Positions 33,418 to 46,786 of a DNA stretch of 64,000 nt are shown one piece after another; positions within the stretch are counted from its first letter, which is position 1; the number at the start of each line of letters is the position of its first letter. The DNA lies in contig NZ_JAMBOB010000009.1 of the NCBI RefSeq assembly GCF_023715415.1, forward strand, positions 167,050-231,049. The letters are read 5' to 3'. This DNA is from Neobacillus niacini (GTDB lineage: Bacteria > Bacillota > Bacilli > Bacillales > Cytobacillaceae). The position numbers were made by a program, and so were the translations under genes. Below the pieces are notes generated by a model. The model was not told the DNA's origin. It did not search any database and saw only the letters and a program-made list of their open reading frames with translations.

Positions 33418-34002
33418 CTATTTACGTGCAAGCTCATACTGGGAAATTTTATCTTCATAATTCAGCGTTACGCCGATTTCGTCCCAGCCATTAAGCAGCA
33501 TTTCTTTAGGATAGGGAGCAATATCAAAAGTAAACTTTAACCCTTGATTATCCGTAACCATTTGGTCTTCAAGATTCACTGTAAGTGAGTATTCCTCGTT
33601 CTCAGCCTTCCGCATAATACTTTGAACTTGTTCTTCACTTGCCACAATTGTAAGAATCCCATTCTTTACACAGTTATTTTTAAAAATATCAGCGTAGCTT
33701 TGGGCAATAACCACTTTGAAACCAAAGTCCTGAATCGCCCATGGTGCATGTTCACGAGAGGAGCCACAGCCAAAGTTTTCGCCAGCTACTAAAATGGAAG
33801 CTCCCTGATATTTAGGATGATTCATTGAAAAATCCTTGCGTAGGTTACCTTCATCATCAAAGCGCCAGTGATAGAATAAAAATTGTCCAAAACCGCTTCG
33901 CTCAATTCTCTTTAGAAATTGCTTTGGAATAATCTGATCTGTATCTACATTGCTTCGATTTAACGGGCAAACGATTCCTGTATGAATGCGTAGTGGTTCC
34001 AT
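33418..34002 (-). CDS. leuD: 3-isopropylmalate dehydratase small subunit
   Basis: A 194-residue swivel subunit of isopropylmalate isomerase, which works with LeuC to convert 2- to 3-isopropylmalate in leucine synthesis. NRSNVDTDQIIPKQFL, NFGCGSSREHAPWA and ADIFKNNCVKNG are the family blocks. Last gene of the operon; it directly follows leuC and its stop touches the terminator. Length is normal. Confidence 0.96.
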   Translation of the reverse strand: MEPLRIHTGIVCPLNRSNVDTDQIIPKQFLKRIERSGFGQFLFYHWRFDDEGNLRKDFSMNHPKYQGASILVAGENFGCGSSREHAPWAIQDFGFKVVIAQSYADIFKNNCVKNGILTIVASEEQVQSIMRKAENEEYSLTVNLEDQMVTDNQGLKFTFDIAPYPKEMLLNGWDEIGVTLNYEDKISQYELARK

Positions 34003-35421
34003 TTATAGTACCTCCTGTGCTGTGAACTTACGAACATCAACGAAGTGACCTGCAACCGCAGCGGCAGCGGCCATCTCTGGACTGACAAGGTGGGTGCGTG
34101 ATCCGTTTCCTTGACGGCCTTCAAAATTACGGTTAGAAGTAGAGGCACAGCGTCCACCTGGAGGAACAATGTCATCATTCATTGCTAGGCACATACTGCA
34201 GCCAGCTTCACGCCATTCAAAGCCCGCTTCTTTAAAAATTTGGTCAATTCCTTCTTTTTCAGCAGCCAATTTGACACTAAACGAGCCTGGAACGACAATC
34301 GCCTTCACTTTAGGATTAACCTTGTGTCCACGTACAACATCAGCTGCCTTACGTAAATCACTTAACCGTGAATTGGTACAAGAACCGATAAAGACATGAT
34401 CAATCTCTACACTTGAAATTGCTTGACCGGCTTCAAGCCCCATATATTGAAGGGCACGAGAAATTTCATCTTTTTTATTTGCCTTTTCTTCATTTTCTGG
34501 ATTAGGAACAGAGGCTGTAATTGGGATACACATGCCTGGGTTGGTTCCCCATGTCACCTGTGGTTCAACTTCTGATGCCTCAATTTCAACCACAGCGTCA
34601 TATTGTGCGCCTTCATCAGAGGCGAGTGCCTGCCATTTTGCTACTGCTTCCTCATAAGCTTCACCCTTTGGAACATGACGGCGTCCTTTTAGGTATTCAA
34701 AAGTTGTTTCATCTGGAGAAATCAAGCCTGCTCGTGCACCAGCTTCAATGGACATGTTACAAACGGTCATACGCTCTTCCATGGAAAGAGAGCGAATCGC
34801 TTCACCTGTATATTCCATTACATAACCAGTACCAAATTGAACCCCAAATTTCCCGATGATTGCTAAAATTAAATCCTTCGCCGTAACGCCAGTTCCAAGC
34901 CTTCCATTAACTTTCACATTCATTGTTTTTGGAGGTGCCTGCCAGAGTGTTTGTGTAGCTAGTACATGTTCCACTTCACTTGTCCCAATTCCGAACGCTA
35001 GAGCACCAAACGCACCATGTGTTGAAGTATGGCTATCACCACAGACAATTGTTTTTCCTGGCTGTGTTAAGCCAAGTTCAGGACCGATTACATGTACAAT
35101 TCCATTGTCGGGATGTTGACGATCAGAGAGTTCAACGCCAAATTCCTGACAATTTTCTTTCAATGTATCTATTTGTTTTTTAGAAACAGGGTCTTTGATT
35201 ACGTTTCGGTCACGTGTAGAAACATTGTGATCCATTGTCGCATAAGTTAAATCTGGGCGGCGCACTTTTCTGCCATTCATCCGTAATCCTTCGAATGCTT
35301 GAGGAGAAGTTACTTCATGAACAAGGTGCAAATCAATATAAAGTAAATCCGGTTTTCCTGCTTCTTGATGTACAACATGCTGCTGCCAAACTTTTTGAAT
35401 TATATTTTTTGGTTTTTGCAT
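34003..35421 (-). CDS. leuC: 3-isopropylmalate dehydratase large subunit
   Basis: A 472-residue aconitase-family enzyme carrying the [4Fe-4S] cluster. Cluster ligands lie in FIGSCTNSR and [22 protein letters not shown] and the N-terminal [16 protein letters not shown] are conserved. It forms the heterodimer with LeuD, whose ATG follows without a gap. ATG 35421 is preferred because AGGAAGG lies five bases upstream; the longer frame starts 15 bases earlier. Confidence 0.96.
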   Translation of the reverse strand: MQKPKNIIQKVWQQHVVHQEAGKPDLLYIDLHLVHEVTSPQAFEGLRMNGRKVRRPDLTYATMDHNVSTRDRNVIKDPVSKKQIDTLKENCQEFGVELSDRQHPDNGIVHVIGPELGLTQPGKTIVCGDSHTSTHGAFGALAFGIGTSEVEHVLATQTLWQAPPKTMNVKVNGRLGTGVTAKDLILAIIGKFGVQFGTGYVMEYTGEAIRSLSMEERMTVCNMSIEAGARAGLISPDETTFEYLKGRRHVPKGEAYEEAVAKWQALASDEGAQYDAVVEIEASEVEPQVTWGTNPGMCIPITASVPNPENEEKANKKDEISRALQYMGLEAGQAISSVEIDHVFIGSCTNSRLSDLRKAADVVRGHKVNPKVKAIVVPGSFSVKLAAEKEGIDQIFKEAGFEWREAGCSMCLAMNDDIVPPGGRCASTSNRNFEGRQGNGSRTHLVSPEMAAAAAVAGHFVDVRKFTAQEVL

Positions 35422-35532
35422 AATGTCCTTCCTCACGTTTCTAGATTTAGTAAAGAGGGGGAGTTCATCCCCGGTTTAAAAAAGACCTTGATATGGAGAA
35501 GCAGCTGGACCAATGAGCCCAGCTGCGACTAG

Positions 35533-36639
35533 TTATACGTAACAGCTCATGATACATTTTGAGGCGTTTTGTGATTTAATAAAATCGACAATTAGACGTG
35601 TTATTTCCTCTGTTCCAACTTGTCGTCCTTCAGGGATATGAAGGTCAGCGGTATGGAAGCCACTATCTAATACAGACTGTACAGCTTCTTCAATTAGCTT
35701 CGCCTCATCGTTTAGTTGAAAAGAGTAACGCAGCATTAATGCAGTAGATAAGATCATGGCTGTTGGATTGGCAATACCTTTACCTGCAATGTCAGGTGCA
35801 GAACCATGAACAGGTTCATATAAACCCACTCCATCTTCACTCAAGGACGCTGATGCCAGCATTCCAAGAGAACCAGTTAAGACAGAGGCTTCATCGCTAA
35901 GAATGTCACCGAACAAGTTCTCCGTTACAATGACATCGAACTGTGTAGGATTTGTAATCAATTTCATTGCAGCTGCATCCACCAATACATGTTCAACCGT
36001 AACATCTGGATACTGTGCTTTTTTCTCTTCAACAACCTCACGCCACATCTTACTAGATTCCAAGACGTTTGCCTTATCAACGGATGTAAGGTGTCCCTTC
36101 CGTCCTTGAGCAGCCTGGAAAGCCTTGTCTACGATTCTTTCAATCTCCTTGCGAGTATAGAGAAGGGTATCCACCACTGATTGCCCATTATCACGGCGTT
36201 CACTAGGTGTACCAAAGTAAAGGCCGCCCGTTAATTCACGGACAATGAGCAAGTCACTGCCGGCTACAATTTCCTCTTTTAAAGGAGAAGCATGCAGCAA
36301 ATTCTTAAATCCCTTAATCGGTCTTAGATTTGCATATAAATCAAGTGCCTTCCGAATACCAAGTAATCCTCTTTCAGGGCGTAAATGGGAGGGGTTGTTA
36401 TCCCATTTCGGGCCGCCAACCGCACCTAATAGTACAGCATCGGCCTGCTTACAAGCGTCAACTGTTGTTTCCGGCAGCGGAGTGCCGTATAGGTCAATGG
36501 CTGCCCCTCCGATTTCATGGGTTTCGAAGTTAAAACTGTGGTTAAATTCTTCCGCAATAGCATTCAATACATCTTTTGCAGAATTAATAACCTCCTTGCC
36601 AATCCCATCACCAGGTAGTAATACAATACGTTTTTTCAT
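35533..36639 (-). CDS. leuB: 3-isopropylmalate dehydrogenase
   Basis: A 368-residue beta-decarboxylating dehydrogenase (NAD, Mg or Mn). It starts MKKRIVLLPGDGIGKEV and contains GAVGGPKWD, RPERGLLGIRK, ELTGGLYFG and ....DILSDEASVLTGSLGMLASAS. It oxidises 3-isopropylmalate to 2-ketoisocaproate. AGGAGG ten bases before ATG 36639 fixes the start. The 111-base gap to leuC holds no gene. Confidence 0.96.
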   Translation of the reverse strand: MKKRIVLLPGDGIGKEVINSAKDVLNAIAEEFNHSFNFETHEIGGAAIDLYGTPLPETTVDACKQADAVLLGAVGGPKWDNNPSHLRPERGLLGIRKALDLYANLRPIKGFKNLLHASPLKEEIVAGSDLLIVRELTGGLYFGTPSERRDNGQSVVDTLLYTRKEIERIVDKAFQAAQGRKGHLTSVDKANVLESSKMWREVVEEKKAQYPDVTVEHVLVDAAAMKLITNPTQFDVIVTENLFGDILSDEASVLTGSLGMLASASLSEDGVGLYEPVHGSAPDIAGKGIANPTAMILSTALMLRYSFQLNDEAKLIEEAVQSVLDSGFHTADLHIPEGRQVGTEEITRLIVDFIKSQNASKCIMSCYV

Positions 36640-36688
36640 TCGAAGCAACCTCCTCATCATTTTTAAATTCGCCTCGCGAAAAAGCCTT

Positions 36689-39795
<3,107 letters not shown>

Positions 39796-39799
<4 letters not shown>

Positions 39800-41523
39800 G
39801 ATGGTTTCACCCCAATCATTTCATGTATTCCTTTTCCTGGAGCGATCATCGGGAAGACCTTTTCTTGCTGTAATACTCGGCAATCCATTAAAACAGGACC
39901 GTCATAAGCAAACACTTCAGGAAGCTTTGTGATCAATTCTTCTTGGCTTTCAATCTTTAATCCTCTGATATGATAGGCCTCAGCAAGCTTCACAAAATCT
40001 GGCTGTGTATTAAGAATAGATTCAGAAATTCGGTTGCCATGTAATAATTCCTGCCATTGTCGAACCATACCTAGAGCACCGTTATTGACAATGATGATCT
40101 TGACTGGAAGGTTCTGTTCATAGATTACGGATAACTCTTGTAGTGTCATTTGGAATCCAGCGTCACCAACAATGGCTACTACTGTGCTTCCTGGAGAAGC
40201 CATTTGTGCTCCAATAGCAGCAGGGAAGCCAAAGCCCATAGTCCCGAGTCCGCCAGAAGTAACCCAGCGATGTGGTTTTTCAAAATTGTAATATTGAGCA
40301 GCCCACATTTGGTGCTGGCCAACGTCTGTTGTAACAACAGCATCTCCATTGGTTACTTTATGAATCGCTTCAATCAGCCATTGAGGAGACATCCCGTTAG
40401 GATTGTGTTTATACCATAATGGGAATTCTGCTTTATACTTATTTAATGTTTCTAACCAACCAACAGTATCAGGTGATTCTGCCGTCTGATTCATTAATTC
40501 AACCAATGCTTCCTTGGAATCAGACACAATTGGTATTTGTGTTGGAACATTTTTGCCAATTTCAGCAGGATCAACATCAATATGTGCAACCTTAGCATTT
40601 GGGGCAAAGTGTTTTAAATTCCCCGTAAGCCGGTCATCAAAGCGGGCACCAATATTAATTAGTAAATCTGCTTCGTACATTGCCATGTTAGCACTGTAGG
40701 TTCCATGCATGCCGCCCATCCCAAGAGAGAGAGGATTGGTTGCTGGTATCGTTCCAAGACCTAGAAGAGTGGTTACTACTGGAATCTTGTGTTTTTCAGC
40801 AAAAGCGGTCAACTCTTTAGAAGCTTTACCATGAAGAATACCAGCACCAGCAAGAATGACGGGCTTCATAGCCTTTGATATCGCATCCGCAAGTTTTTTA
40901 ATTTGCAGTGGATTTGGCTTCGTTGTTGGTTGATAACCCGGAAGATGAATAGTTACTTCTTCAGGTATCTGTGATAATTCTCCTGCTGAAATATCCTTTG
41001 GAATATCAATTAAAACCGGACCAGGTCTGCCTGTTGAAGCGATATGAAAGGCTTCCTTTACAATTCTTGGCAAGTCAGAAATGTTTTGCACCTGATAATT
41101 ATGTTTGGTGATAGGTGTTGTGATAGCCATTACGTCTGCTTCTTGGAATGCATCCGTTCCAATGACACCTCTTGCCACCTGACCAGTGAAAATCACTAGG
41201 GGTAAAGAATCCATCATTGCGTCTGTAATCCCAGTAACCAGGTTTGTTGCCCCAGGACCAGAAGTTGCGATGACAACCCCAGGTTTCCCAGTTATCCGGG
41301 CATAACCTTCAGCTGCATGAATGCTGCCTTGCTCGTGACGGAAGAGGACGTGCTTAATGCTGCCTCTTGCACGATAAATTGCATCATATATTGGAAGAAC
41401 GGCACCACCCGGATACCCGAAAAGCGTTTCAACACCTTCATTAATTAATAAGTCAATGAGCAGGTCTGCACCCGTTTTCGGTGCCGTACTGGTTTGGACG
41501 TCCGGCTTTGCTTCTACTTTCAC
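39796..41523 (-). CDS. ilvB: Acetolactate synthase catalytic (large) subunit
   Basis: A 575-residue thiamine-diphosphate enzyme that makes acetolactate or acetohydroxybutyrate from pyruvate. The catalytic Glu lies in [18 protein letters not shown], and the ThDP motif is [34 protein letters not shown] and C-terminal domains are complete. GGAGGG (minus strand) precedes the ATG. It is the first gene after the T-box leader. Confidence 0.97.
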
Positions 41524-41559
41524 CTCGTAATCCCTCCTTATAGAAATCTACCTAAATAG

Positions 41560-41880
41560 TAAAAGGCCATTTTCGCCTCCGAATAAACTGCAGTTGAAAA
41601 CAAAAGCAGAATATATCGGGGAGAAAAGGCCTTCCATTTCTCGGTACCACCCGGTTTTTACAGCATCCTCACGGACACTGCCTCTTGAAGCGGCTAAAAG
41701 GAATCACTTACCCGCTTCTTTTGGTAACAGGTGCTTAAAGATAGCACCTGATTGAGCCTACTAAGATAGGTCTGTTCAGCTCAACACTCAGGGATGATGT
41801 CGGAATAAGGTGTATTACTGGGCTTCCAGCAACCCCAGCTCTCTGAAAATACATTTTCTTATTCCTTTATTCCCGTCATC
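41560..41880 (-). promoter_or_regulatory. T-box leader of the ilv-leu operon
   Basis: On the minus strand, stem I (GGAATAAG / CTTATTCC with AGAGAG and GCTGGAAG bulges) leads to an internal loop reading GACATCA. Then come a stem III hairpin (CAGGTGC / GCACCTG), the T-box CCGGGTGGTACCGAG (41638-41655) and a terminator pairing AAGGCC with GGCCTTTT (41560-41635). Uncharged tRNA binding should free the antiterminator. By position, the specifier looks like AUC (isoleucine) rather than a leucine codon; this is a hand-drawn fold. It lies after ilvD, so ilvBNC-leuABCD has an extra control point. Confidence 0.9.
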
Positions 41881-41988
41881 GATTTTTCTATAAACTTTTC
41901 AAATCTACTGATAAGTCTTTAACCCCGGCTTTAAAAGGGAGCCTAAACCCTGAGTAGGTTAAAGCGGCAGTATCTTTAACTAATAGCT

Positions 41989-43659
41989 TTATATTTTCAT
42001 AACCCCGCCAGTATTGGCGGATGTAACTAACTTTGCGTATTTGGCTAGGTAGCCAGTTTTGATTTTTGGCTCTGGTTTTTGCCAAACACGGCGTCTTTCT
42101 GCCAGAACCTCGTCATCAACGATTAATTCAATTGTTCTTTCTTGTAAATCAATGAGAATCTTGTCACCATTTTCAACGAGTGCGATAGGACCGCCTTCAG
42201 CAGCTTCTGGTGAAATATGCCCAATCGAAATTCCTCTGCTGGCGCCTGAGAAACGCCCGTCTGTAATAAGAGCAACTTCTTTATCTAGTCCACGGCCAGC
42301 AATGGCTGAGGTTGGAGCAAGCATTTCTGGCATTCCTGGTCCGCCTTTTGGTCCTTCGTAACGAATGACGACAACGTGACCAGCCTTAACTGTGCCATTA
42401 TTAATTTTTTCTTGAGCTTCCTCTTGGGACTCAAAAACAATTGCTTCACCAAGGAAGGTTTTAATGGAAGGATCCACAGCACCAACTTTGATTACTCCGC
42501 CATCAGGAGCAATGTTTCCATATAGGATGGATAGTCCACCAACAGGGCTATACGGATTATCTTTGGTTCGGATGACAGCTTCATTTGTTATTGTTGCTTC
42601 TTTCACATTTTCAGCAAGAGTCTTACCTGTGATACTTAAGCAATCTTGATGCAGTGCACCTTCAACTTTACATAGCTCATTAAGAATGGCACTAACGCCG
42701 CCTGCGCGGTGAACATCATCCATAGAGTAATCGGATGCAGGCATAATTTTTGCTAAATAGGGAACTCTTTCAGCAATCTTATTAATTTCTCGTAAATCAT
42801 AGTCAATACCAGCTTCATGAGCGATGGCTAGGGTATGTAGAACAGTGTTCGTCGATCCCCCCATTGCCATATCTAGGGCAAATGCATTGTCAATTGCTTC
42901 TCTGGTAATGATATCTCGTGGTTTAATATCGTTTTTCACTAATTCAACTAAGTGTTTTGCTGCTTGTCGAATTAACTCATGCCGTTCATTAGAAGTGGCT
43001 ACAATTGTTCCGTTACCCGGAACCGTCATGCCTAACACTTCCATCAAACAGTTCATCGAGTTAGCCGTAAACATTCCTGAACAAGATCCGCAAGTAGGAC
43101 ATGCTGCAGTTTCGATATCAAGCAGCTCCTGCTGAGTCATTTTTCCACTATGGTAAGCTCCAACTCCTTCAAATACAGAAGTAAGAGAAAGGTTCTTTCC
43201 AGTCGTTGAGGAAACACCGGCTTCCATTGGACCCCCTGAAACAAAAACAGAAGGGACGTTGGTTCTAACTGCTGCCATTAACATTCCAGGTGTGATTTTG
43301 TCGCAGTTCGGAATGTAAAATACACCATCGAACCAATGAGCATTAATTACTGTTTCTGCACTATCAGCAATAATTTCACGGCTGGGAAGGGAGTAGCGCA
43401 TCCCGACATGACCCATTGCAATTCCGTCATCAACGCCAATGGTGTTAAATTCAAAAGGTATTCCGCCAGCTTCTCTAATCGCTTCTTTCACAATTTCACC
43501 GAAATGATTAAGGTGTTTGTGTCCAGGGATAATTTCAATAAATGAGTTACAGACACCGATAAACGGCTTTTCTAGGTCCTTCACTGTTACCCCAGTAGCG
43601 TATAAAAGGCTGCGGTGGGGAGCACGATCAATCCCCTTTTTAATCATATCGCTTCGCAT
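41989..43659 (-). CDS. ilvD: Dihydroxy-acid dehydratase
   Basis: A 556-residue Fe-S dehydratase converting dihydroxy acids to 2-keto acids in valine and isoleucine synthesis. Cluster Cys residues lie in [11 protein letters not shown] and [17 protein letters not shown]; the C-terminal [11 protein letters not shown] is also conserved. It follows ilvE by 11 bases in one operon and precedes the T-box leader. In B. subtilis ilvD is elsewhere, so this arrangement differs. Confidence 0.97.
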   Translation of the reverse strand: MRSDMIKKGIDRAPHRSLLYATGVTVKDLEKPFIGVCNSFIEIIPGHKHLNHFGEIVKEAIREAGGIPFEFNTIGVDDGIAMGHVGMRYSLPSREIIADSAETVINAHWFDGVFYIPNCDKITPGMLMAAVRTNVPSVFVSGGPMEAGVSSTTGKNLSLTSVFEGVGAYHSGKMTQQELLDIETAACPTCGSCSGMFTANSMNCLMEVLGMTVPGNGTIVATSNERHELIRQAAKHLVELVKNDIKPRDIITREAIDNAFALDMAMGGSTNTVLHTLAIAHEAGIDYDLREINKIAERVPYLAKIMPASDYSMDDVHRAGGVSAILNELCKVEGALHQDCLSITGKTLAENVKEATITNEAVIRTKDNPYSPVGGLSILYGNIAPDGGVIKVGAVDPSIKTFLGEAIVFESQEEAQEKINNGTVKAGHVVVIRYEGPKGGPGMPEMLAPTSAIAGRGLDKEVALITDGRFSGASRGISIGHISPEAAEGGPIALVENGDKILIDLQERTIELIVDDEVLAERRRVWQKPEPKIKTGYLAKYAKLVTSANTGGVMKI

Positions 43660-43670
43660 TGTTTTATCTC

Positions 43671-44579
43671 CTAACTGACAATAGCGTGGTTTGTAGATTC
43701 AGGATAACAAGCCACTCCGTCCGTTGTTACGATTTTTCTGAATTCTTCTAATAGGTCGTTTGTTACAATTCCTGGTTTACCGCCACTAATTTCGCGGCCA
43801 TCCACATTAATAACAGCAATAACTTCTACAGCTGTTCCGGTTAAGAACACCTCGTCAGCAACATAGACATCATGTCGGGTGAATGGAGATTCTTTAACCT
43901 CGTAACCTTTTGCTCTTGCCACATCAATGATAGCGTTTCGGGTAATTCCTTCTAACGCTCCTAAGTAAACAGGAGGGGTATAGATTGCTCCATTTTTTAC
44001 GATAAAGATATTGTCAGCAGAGCCTTCTGTCACATAACCTTGATCATTGAGCATTAAAGCTTCTTCTACACCAGCTTGACTAGCTTCTAATTTAACAAGA
44101 ATATTATTTAAATAATTAAGTGATTTAACTTGAGGACTAAGGACATCCGGACGATTTCTTCTGCTAGCTACAGAGACAATTTTGATACCTCGTTCGTAAT
44201 ATTCCTGAGGAAACATTTTTAATTCCTCTGCGATAATAATCACGCTTGGCTTCGAGCAGGAGGAAGGGTCCAGTCCAAGATTTCCTTTACCTCTTGAAAC
44301 GACAACACGGATATAGGCGCTGTCCAATTCATTCTTTCTAATCGTATCCACAATTAATTGTGTCATTTCTTCCTGTGTAAAAGGAATTCTCAGCATAATG
44401 GATTGTGCTGATTCGAACAGTCTTTTTAGGTGGGCATCGAGTCTAAAGACGTTTCCGCTATAAACACGAATGCCTTCAAATACTCCATCTCCATATAAAA
44501 ATCCATGGTCAAAAACTGAAACTACAGCATCCTCTTTCTTGACGAATTCACCGTCAAGGAATATCCATTGACTTCCCAA
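43671..44579 (-). CDS. ilvE: Branched-chain amino acid aminotransferase
   Basis: A 302-residue fold type IV PLP aminotransferase for the last step of Val/Leu/Ile synthesis. [31 protein letters not shown] begins the domain, and the PLP Lys lies in [30 protein letters not shown] and the C-terminal FLTGTAVEV are typical. TTG 44579 is chosen because AGGAG sits eight bases upstream; GTG 44588 is too close to it. First gene of the minus-strand cluster. Confidence 0.93.
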   Translation of the reverse strand: MGSQWIFLDGEFVKKEDAVVSVFDHGFLYGDGVFEGIRVYSGNVFRLDAHLKRLFESAQSIMLRIPFTQEEMTQLIVDTIRKNELDSAYIRVVVSRGKGNLGLDPSSCSKPSVIIIAEELKMFPQEYYERGIKIVSVASRRNRPDVLSPQVKSLNYLNNILVKLEASQAGVEEALMLNDQGYVTEGSADNIFIVKNGAIYTPPVYLGALEGITRNAIIDVARAKGYEVKESPFTRHDVYVADEVFLTGTAVEVIAVINVDGREISGGKPGIVTNDLLEEFRKIVTTDGVACYPESTNHAIVS

Positions 44580-44723
44580 CCTAACCACTCCTTTTAGTCA
44601 TACAACGCTTTAGATAATTAAAATCGTTTGTAAAAGAATACCCATGCCTAATTTCCTGTTTTCAGGAATAACTAGAGGTAATTTAATTACTTAGAATATT
44701 TAATACAAATTATATTTTCAGTA

Positions 44724-44752
44724 ATCTTACACCCAATCTAAATCTTGGTCAA
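44724..44752 (-). promoter_or_regulatory. Promoter of the ilvE-ilvD operon with CodY-like box
   Basis: On the minus strand TTGACC (44752-44747), a 17-base spacer and TAAGAT (44729-44724). Immediately downstream, ATTACTGAAAATA matches the CodY box AATTTTCWGAAAATT at 11 of 15 positions, fitting repression by CodY in rich medium (inference). Confidence 0.65.
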
Positions 44753-44760
44753 CACAAAAA

Positions 44761-44813
44761 TCTGACAATTCAAACAAATCGAAAAAGCTGATAGCGTTTT
44801 CATTATTGTCAGA
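44761..44813. repeat. Inverted repeat upstream of the ilvE promoter
   Basis: TCTGACAAT (44761-44769) and ATTGTCAGA (44805-44813) are perfect nine-base inverted arms 35 bases apart. The perfect cre lies between them. The role is unknown; the plus strand carries the same arms for the divergent direction. Confidence 0.5.
44789..44802 (-). promoter_or_regulatory. Perfect CcpA cre site upstream of ilvE
   Basis: On the minus strand TGAAAACGCTATCA fits TGWAANCGNTNWCA at every position. It is centred about 78 bases upstream of the expected start, a place where CcpA activates; activation of ilv-leu by CcpA is known in B. subtilis. Confidence 0.8.
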
Positions 44814-44890
44814 TTAAGGTTGGAGGGAAATAAAAATAGTAAAAAAATATTTTTCGAGGTTAAAAAAGAAGAGTAAGAAGGAGTGATATC

Positions 44891-44968
44891 ATGCGAGGAT
44901 TCTACTATTGCCAACTGATAAAACAGCTTGGATTAGTGAGCAAGTCTATAAAAAAAATGGAACATTAG
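44891..44968 (+). CDS. Possible 25-residue ORF
   Basis: AAGAAGGAGTGATATC lies directly before an ATG that opens a 25-codon frame (MRGFYYCQLIKQLG, then LVSKSIKKMEH). It is divergent from ilvE and converges on the exonuclease gene. The ribosome site is very good but nothing else supports it. Confidence 0.3.
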   Translation: MRGFYYCQLIKQLGLVSKSIKKMEH

Positions 44969-44999
44969 TTTTTCACTATACTTGTTTTTTGCATTTGCT

Positions 45000-45734
45000 C
45001 TATTTTATCTTCGCAAGGTATTCGTATATTTCACGTAGATTTTGATAACCCTTTTCTTGAGCAATCCCCAAATAATGTCCCCAAATAAGTGCTGTCAGTT
45101 TGGCATCCTCCAGTGCATGATGCCGGTTGATGATTTCTATTTCGCATTCCTTGCACACATCTTCAAGTGGCAATGATTTTATCGTAGGATTCGAAAGACG
45201 CAGTAAGAAGGAGGTGTCAATGATTCGGTGCTCAAATCTAGTCTTTAGTAAATCCCAAGTCATTTTTTGCATAAAGGATTGTTCATGCTTAGCATGGTGA
45301 GCTACAAGAGCGTTATTTTGTACAAATTTGAAAAATTCCATTAACACTTCAGAAGCGGGTGGAGCTGACTGTAATTCTTCATCACGAATGTTGGTCAGGT
45401 CTGAGATTTCATCTGAGAGCTTATGTGGAGAATGAACTAGAGAATAGAAAGTTTCTGTTTCAATAATTCGCTTCCCTGTCATCTTGATTGCGCCAATGGA
45501 TATGACTCTATCACCTTTTTCAGGATAGAAACCAGTTGTTTCAATATCAAACACCACAATCTTTAGTTCGGGAAGAGGTGTGTCCAGGCAGTTATTTTCT
45601 TTCATTTCTTTTTGGAGCTTTCGAATAAAGGAGATATTTTGCATGTTAGCATGCCCTTGAACACCAGCATAAACGTTGGAACCAAGTCTGCCGGACATTT
45701 GTCTGAAAAAGTGGATCATATCACTCATTCCCAT
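45000..45734 (-). CDS. DEDDh 3'-5' exonuclease (DNA Pol III epsilon-like)
   Basis: A 244-residue nuclease. Catalytic residues are seen in VVFDIETTGF (Asp, Glu near residue 60), LVAHHAKHEQSFM (Asp replaced in the usual NAxFD site by KHEQ) and HHALEDA (His, Asp near residue 205). The second motif being AKHEQSF rather than A.FD may alter metal binding. It follows the DUF294 gene with an overlapping TAATG. Such exonucleases often pair with DUF294 nucleotidyltransferases. Confidence 0.87.
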   Translation of the reverse strand: MGMSDMIHFFRQMSGRLGSNVYAGVQGHANMQNISFIRKLQKEMKENNCLDTPLPELKIVVFDIETTGFYPEKGDRVISIGAIKMTGKRIIETETFYSLVHSPHKLSDEISDLTNIRDEELQSAPPASEVLMEFFKFVQNNALVAHHAKHEQSFMQKMTWDLLKTRFEHRIIDTSFLLRLSNPTIKSLPLEDVCKECEIEIINRHHALEDAKLTALIWGHYLGIAQEKGYQNLREIYEYLAKIK

Positions 45735-46702
45735 TAGATATCCTCCTTCTCTACTAAATTTCTTACATAACGATAAAGGGCAGCCCCATTTTTTAGTATT
45801 TCTTTTACTTCTTCCTTTTGCTTTTTTGAAAGGGAAACAATAGAAATATAATGGCTATTTTCGTAATTGTCAGGTTTTGCTAGTGATAGACGAATGTTTA
45901 GTAACTTTAAAAACTGTTGCGTGTACAGTTTTCTCTTAATAGTAGAAAGTTCAAATTCTGGCAGCTTTTCAAGTCTTGAAAGAGTAGAGGTTTCAAATAT
46001 ATTCTCTTTTATAGCCAATAAACGTATCGCATTAACATAAGGAAAAAGGGCTTTTTCCTTAATATTTAGCGACCCTGAATGATGCCCGTGTGTTTCTACG
46101 AGTATTTGTCCTAAAATGCCAATTCCTTTTTTGAGGTGAAGGGTATTACTGAGCAATTTTTTTAAGAGGTTTTCTTTGTGGATAGTATGATATACTTCCA
46201 TTTTTAAACTTTCTAGAAAGCTTGCGTCACCATAAAGCGATCGCCCGTCAATGAAAATCAATAATTGGCGAATCAATTCCCAGCTTGAGTCAAGCAGCCA
46301 ATTGTCTAATTGCTGTCTCCATTGTGAAATTGATTTACACCATAAAGGATTGCTGGCCATTACTCCGCCTTCACAATAGACATAGCCTGCTATCTGCAAG
46401 CCCTTTGAGATTTCCTTTCCTAATGCCAAAAAGTATTCATTTATTTCTGTACCTTGCTTCTGATAAATAATGCCGTGATCCTGATCGCTCCATAATGATT
46501 GCTCAAACCGTCCTGCACTGCCCATCATGAAAAAGGTAAAAGGGCAGGGGATAGGACCGTATCTTTCTGCTATTTGTTGAATAGAAAGTGTGATTACTGA
46601 GGTGATGATTTCATCATGTAACTGATTTAATTGAAAATGATTGCGAGAAACCCAAATAATCTGGTCATCACGGAATCTTCTAATCTCTAAGTAGTTGTTC
46701 AT
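45734..46702 (-). CDS. DUF294 nucleotidyltransferase-like protein
   Basis: A 322-residue protein with the GlnD-like motif GSAGRFEQSLWSDQDHGIIY (residues about 61-80; G-S...R..Q...D-x-D), then DUF294_C with EGGVMASN.LWCKS and SWELIRQLLIFIDGRSLYGD. The CBS domains present in many relatives are absent. It may nucleotidylate a protein or small molecule. GGAGGTGA precedes the ATG. It is coupled to the exonuclease and lies downstream of amtB. Confidence 0.85.
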   Translation of the reverse strand: MNNYLEIRRFRDDQIIWVSRNHFQLNQLHDEIITSVITLSIQQIAERYGPIPCPFTFFMMGSAGRFEQSLWSDQDHGIIYQKQGTEINEYFLALGKEISKGLQIAGYVYCEGGVMASNPLWCKSISQWRQQLDNWLLDSSWELIRQLLIFIDGRSLYGDASFLESLKMEVYHTIHKENLLKKLLSNTLHLKKGIGILGQILVETHGHHSGSLNIKEKALFPYVNAIRLLAIKENIFETSTLSRLEKLPEFELSTIKRKLYTQQFLKLLNIRLSLAKPDNYENSHYISIVSLSKKQKEEVKEILKNGAALYRYVRNLVEKEDI

Positions 46703-46733
46703 ACATTCAGTTCACCTCCAATAAAATACAATT

Positions 46734-46762
46734 CCATCCCCTTGACGTATGTAAGGGGATGG
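46734..46762 (-). terminator. Terminator of amtB
   Basis: CCATCCCCTT pairs with AAGGGGATGG (10 pairs). A T-rich stretch follows on the minus strand. Confidence 0.8.
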
Positions 46763-46786
46763 GGACTGACTATAGAAATAAAGCTA

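Noticed and set aside
41888..42085. 65-codon minus-strand ORF after ilvD
   Set aside because: Mostly out-of-frame ilvD sequence running into the T-box leader; no start signal.
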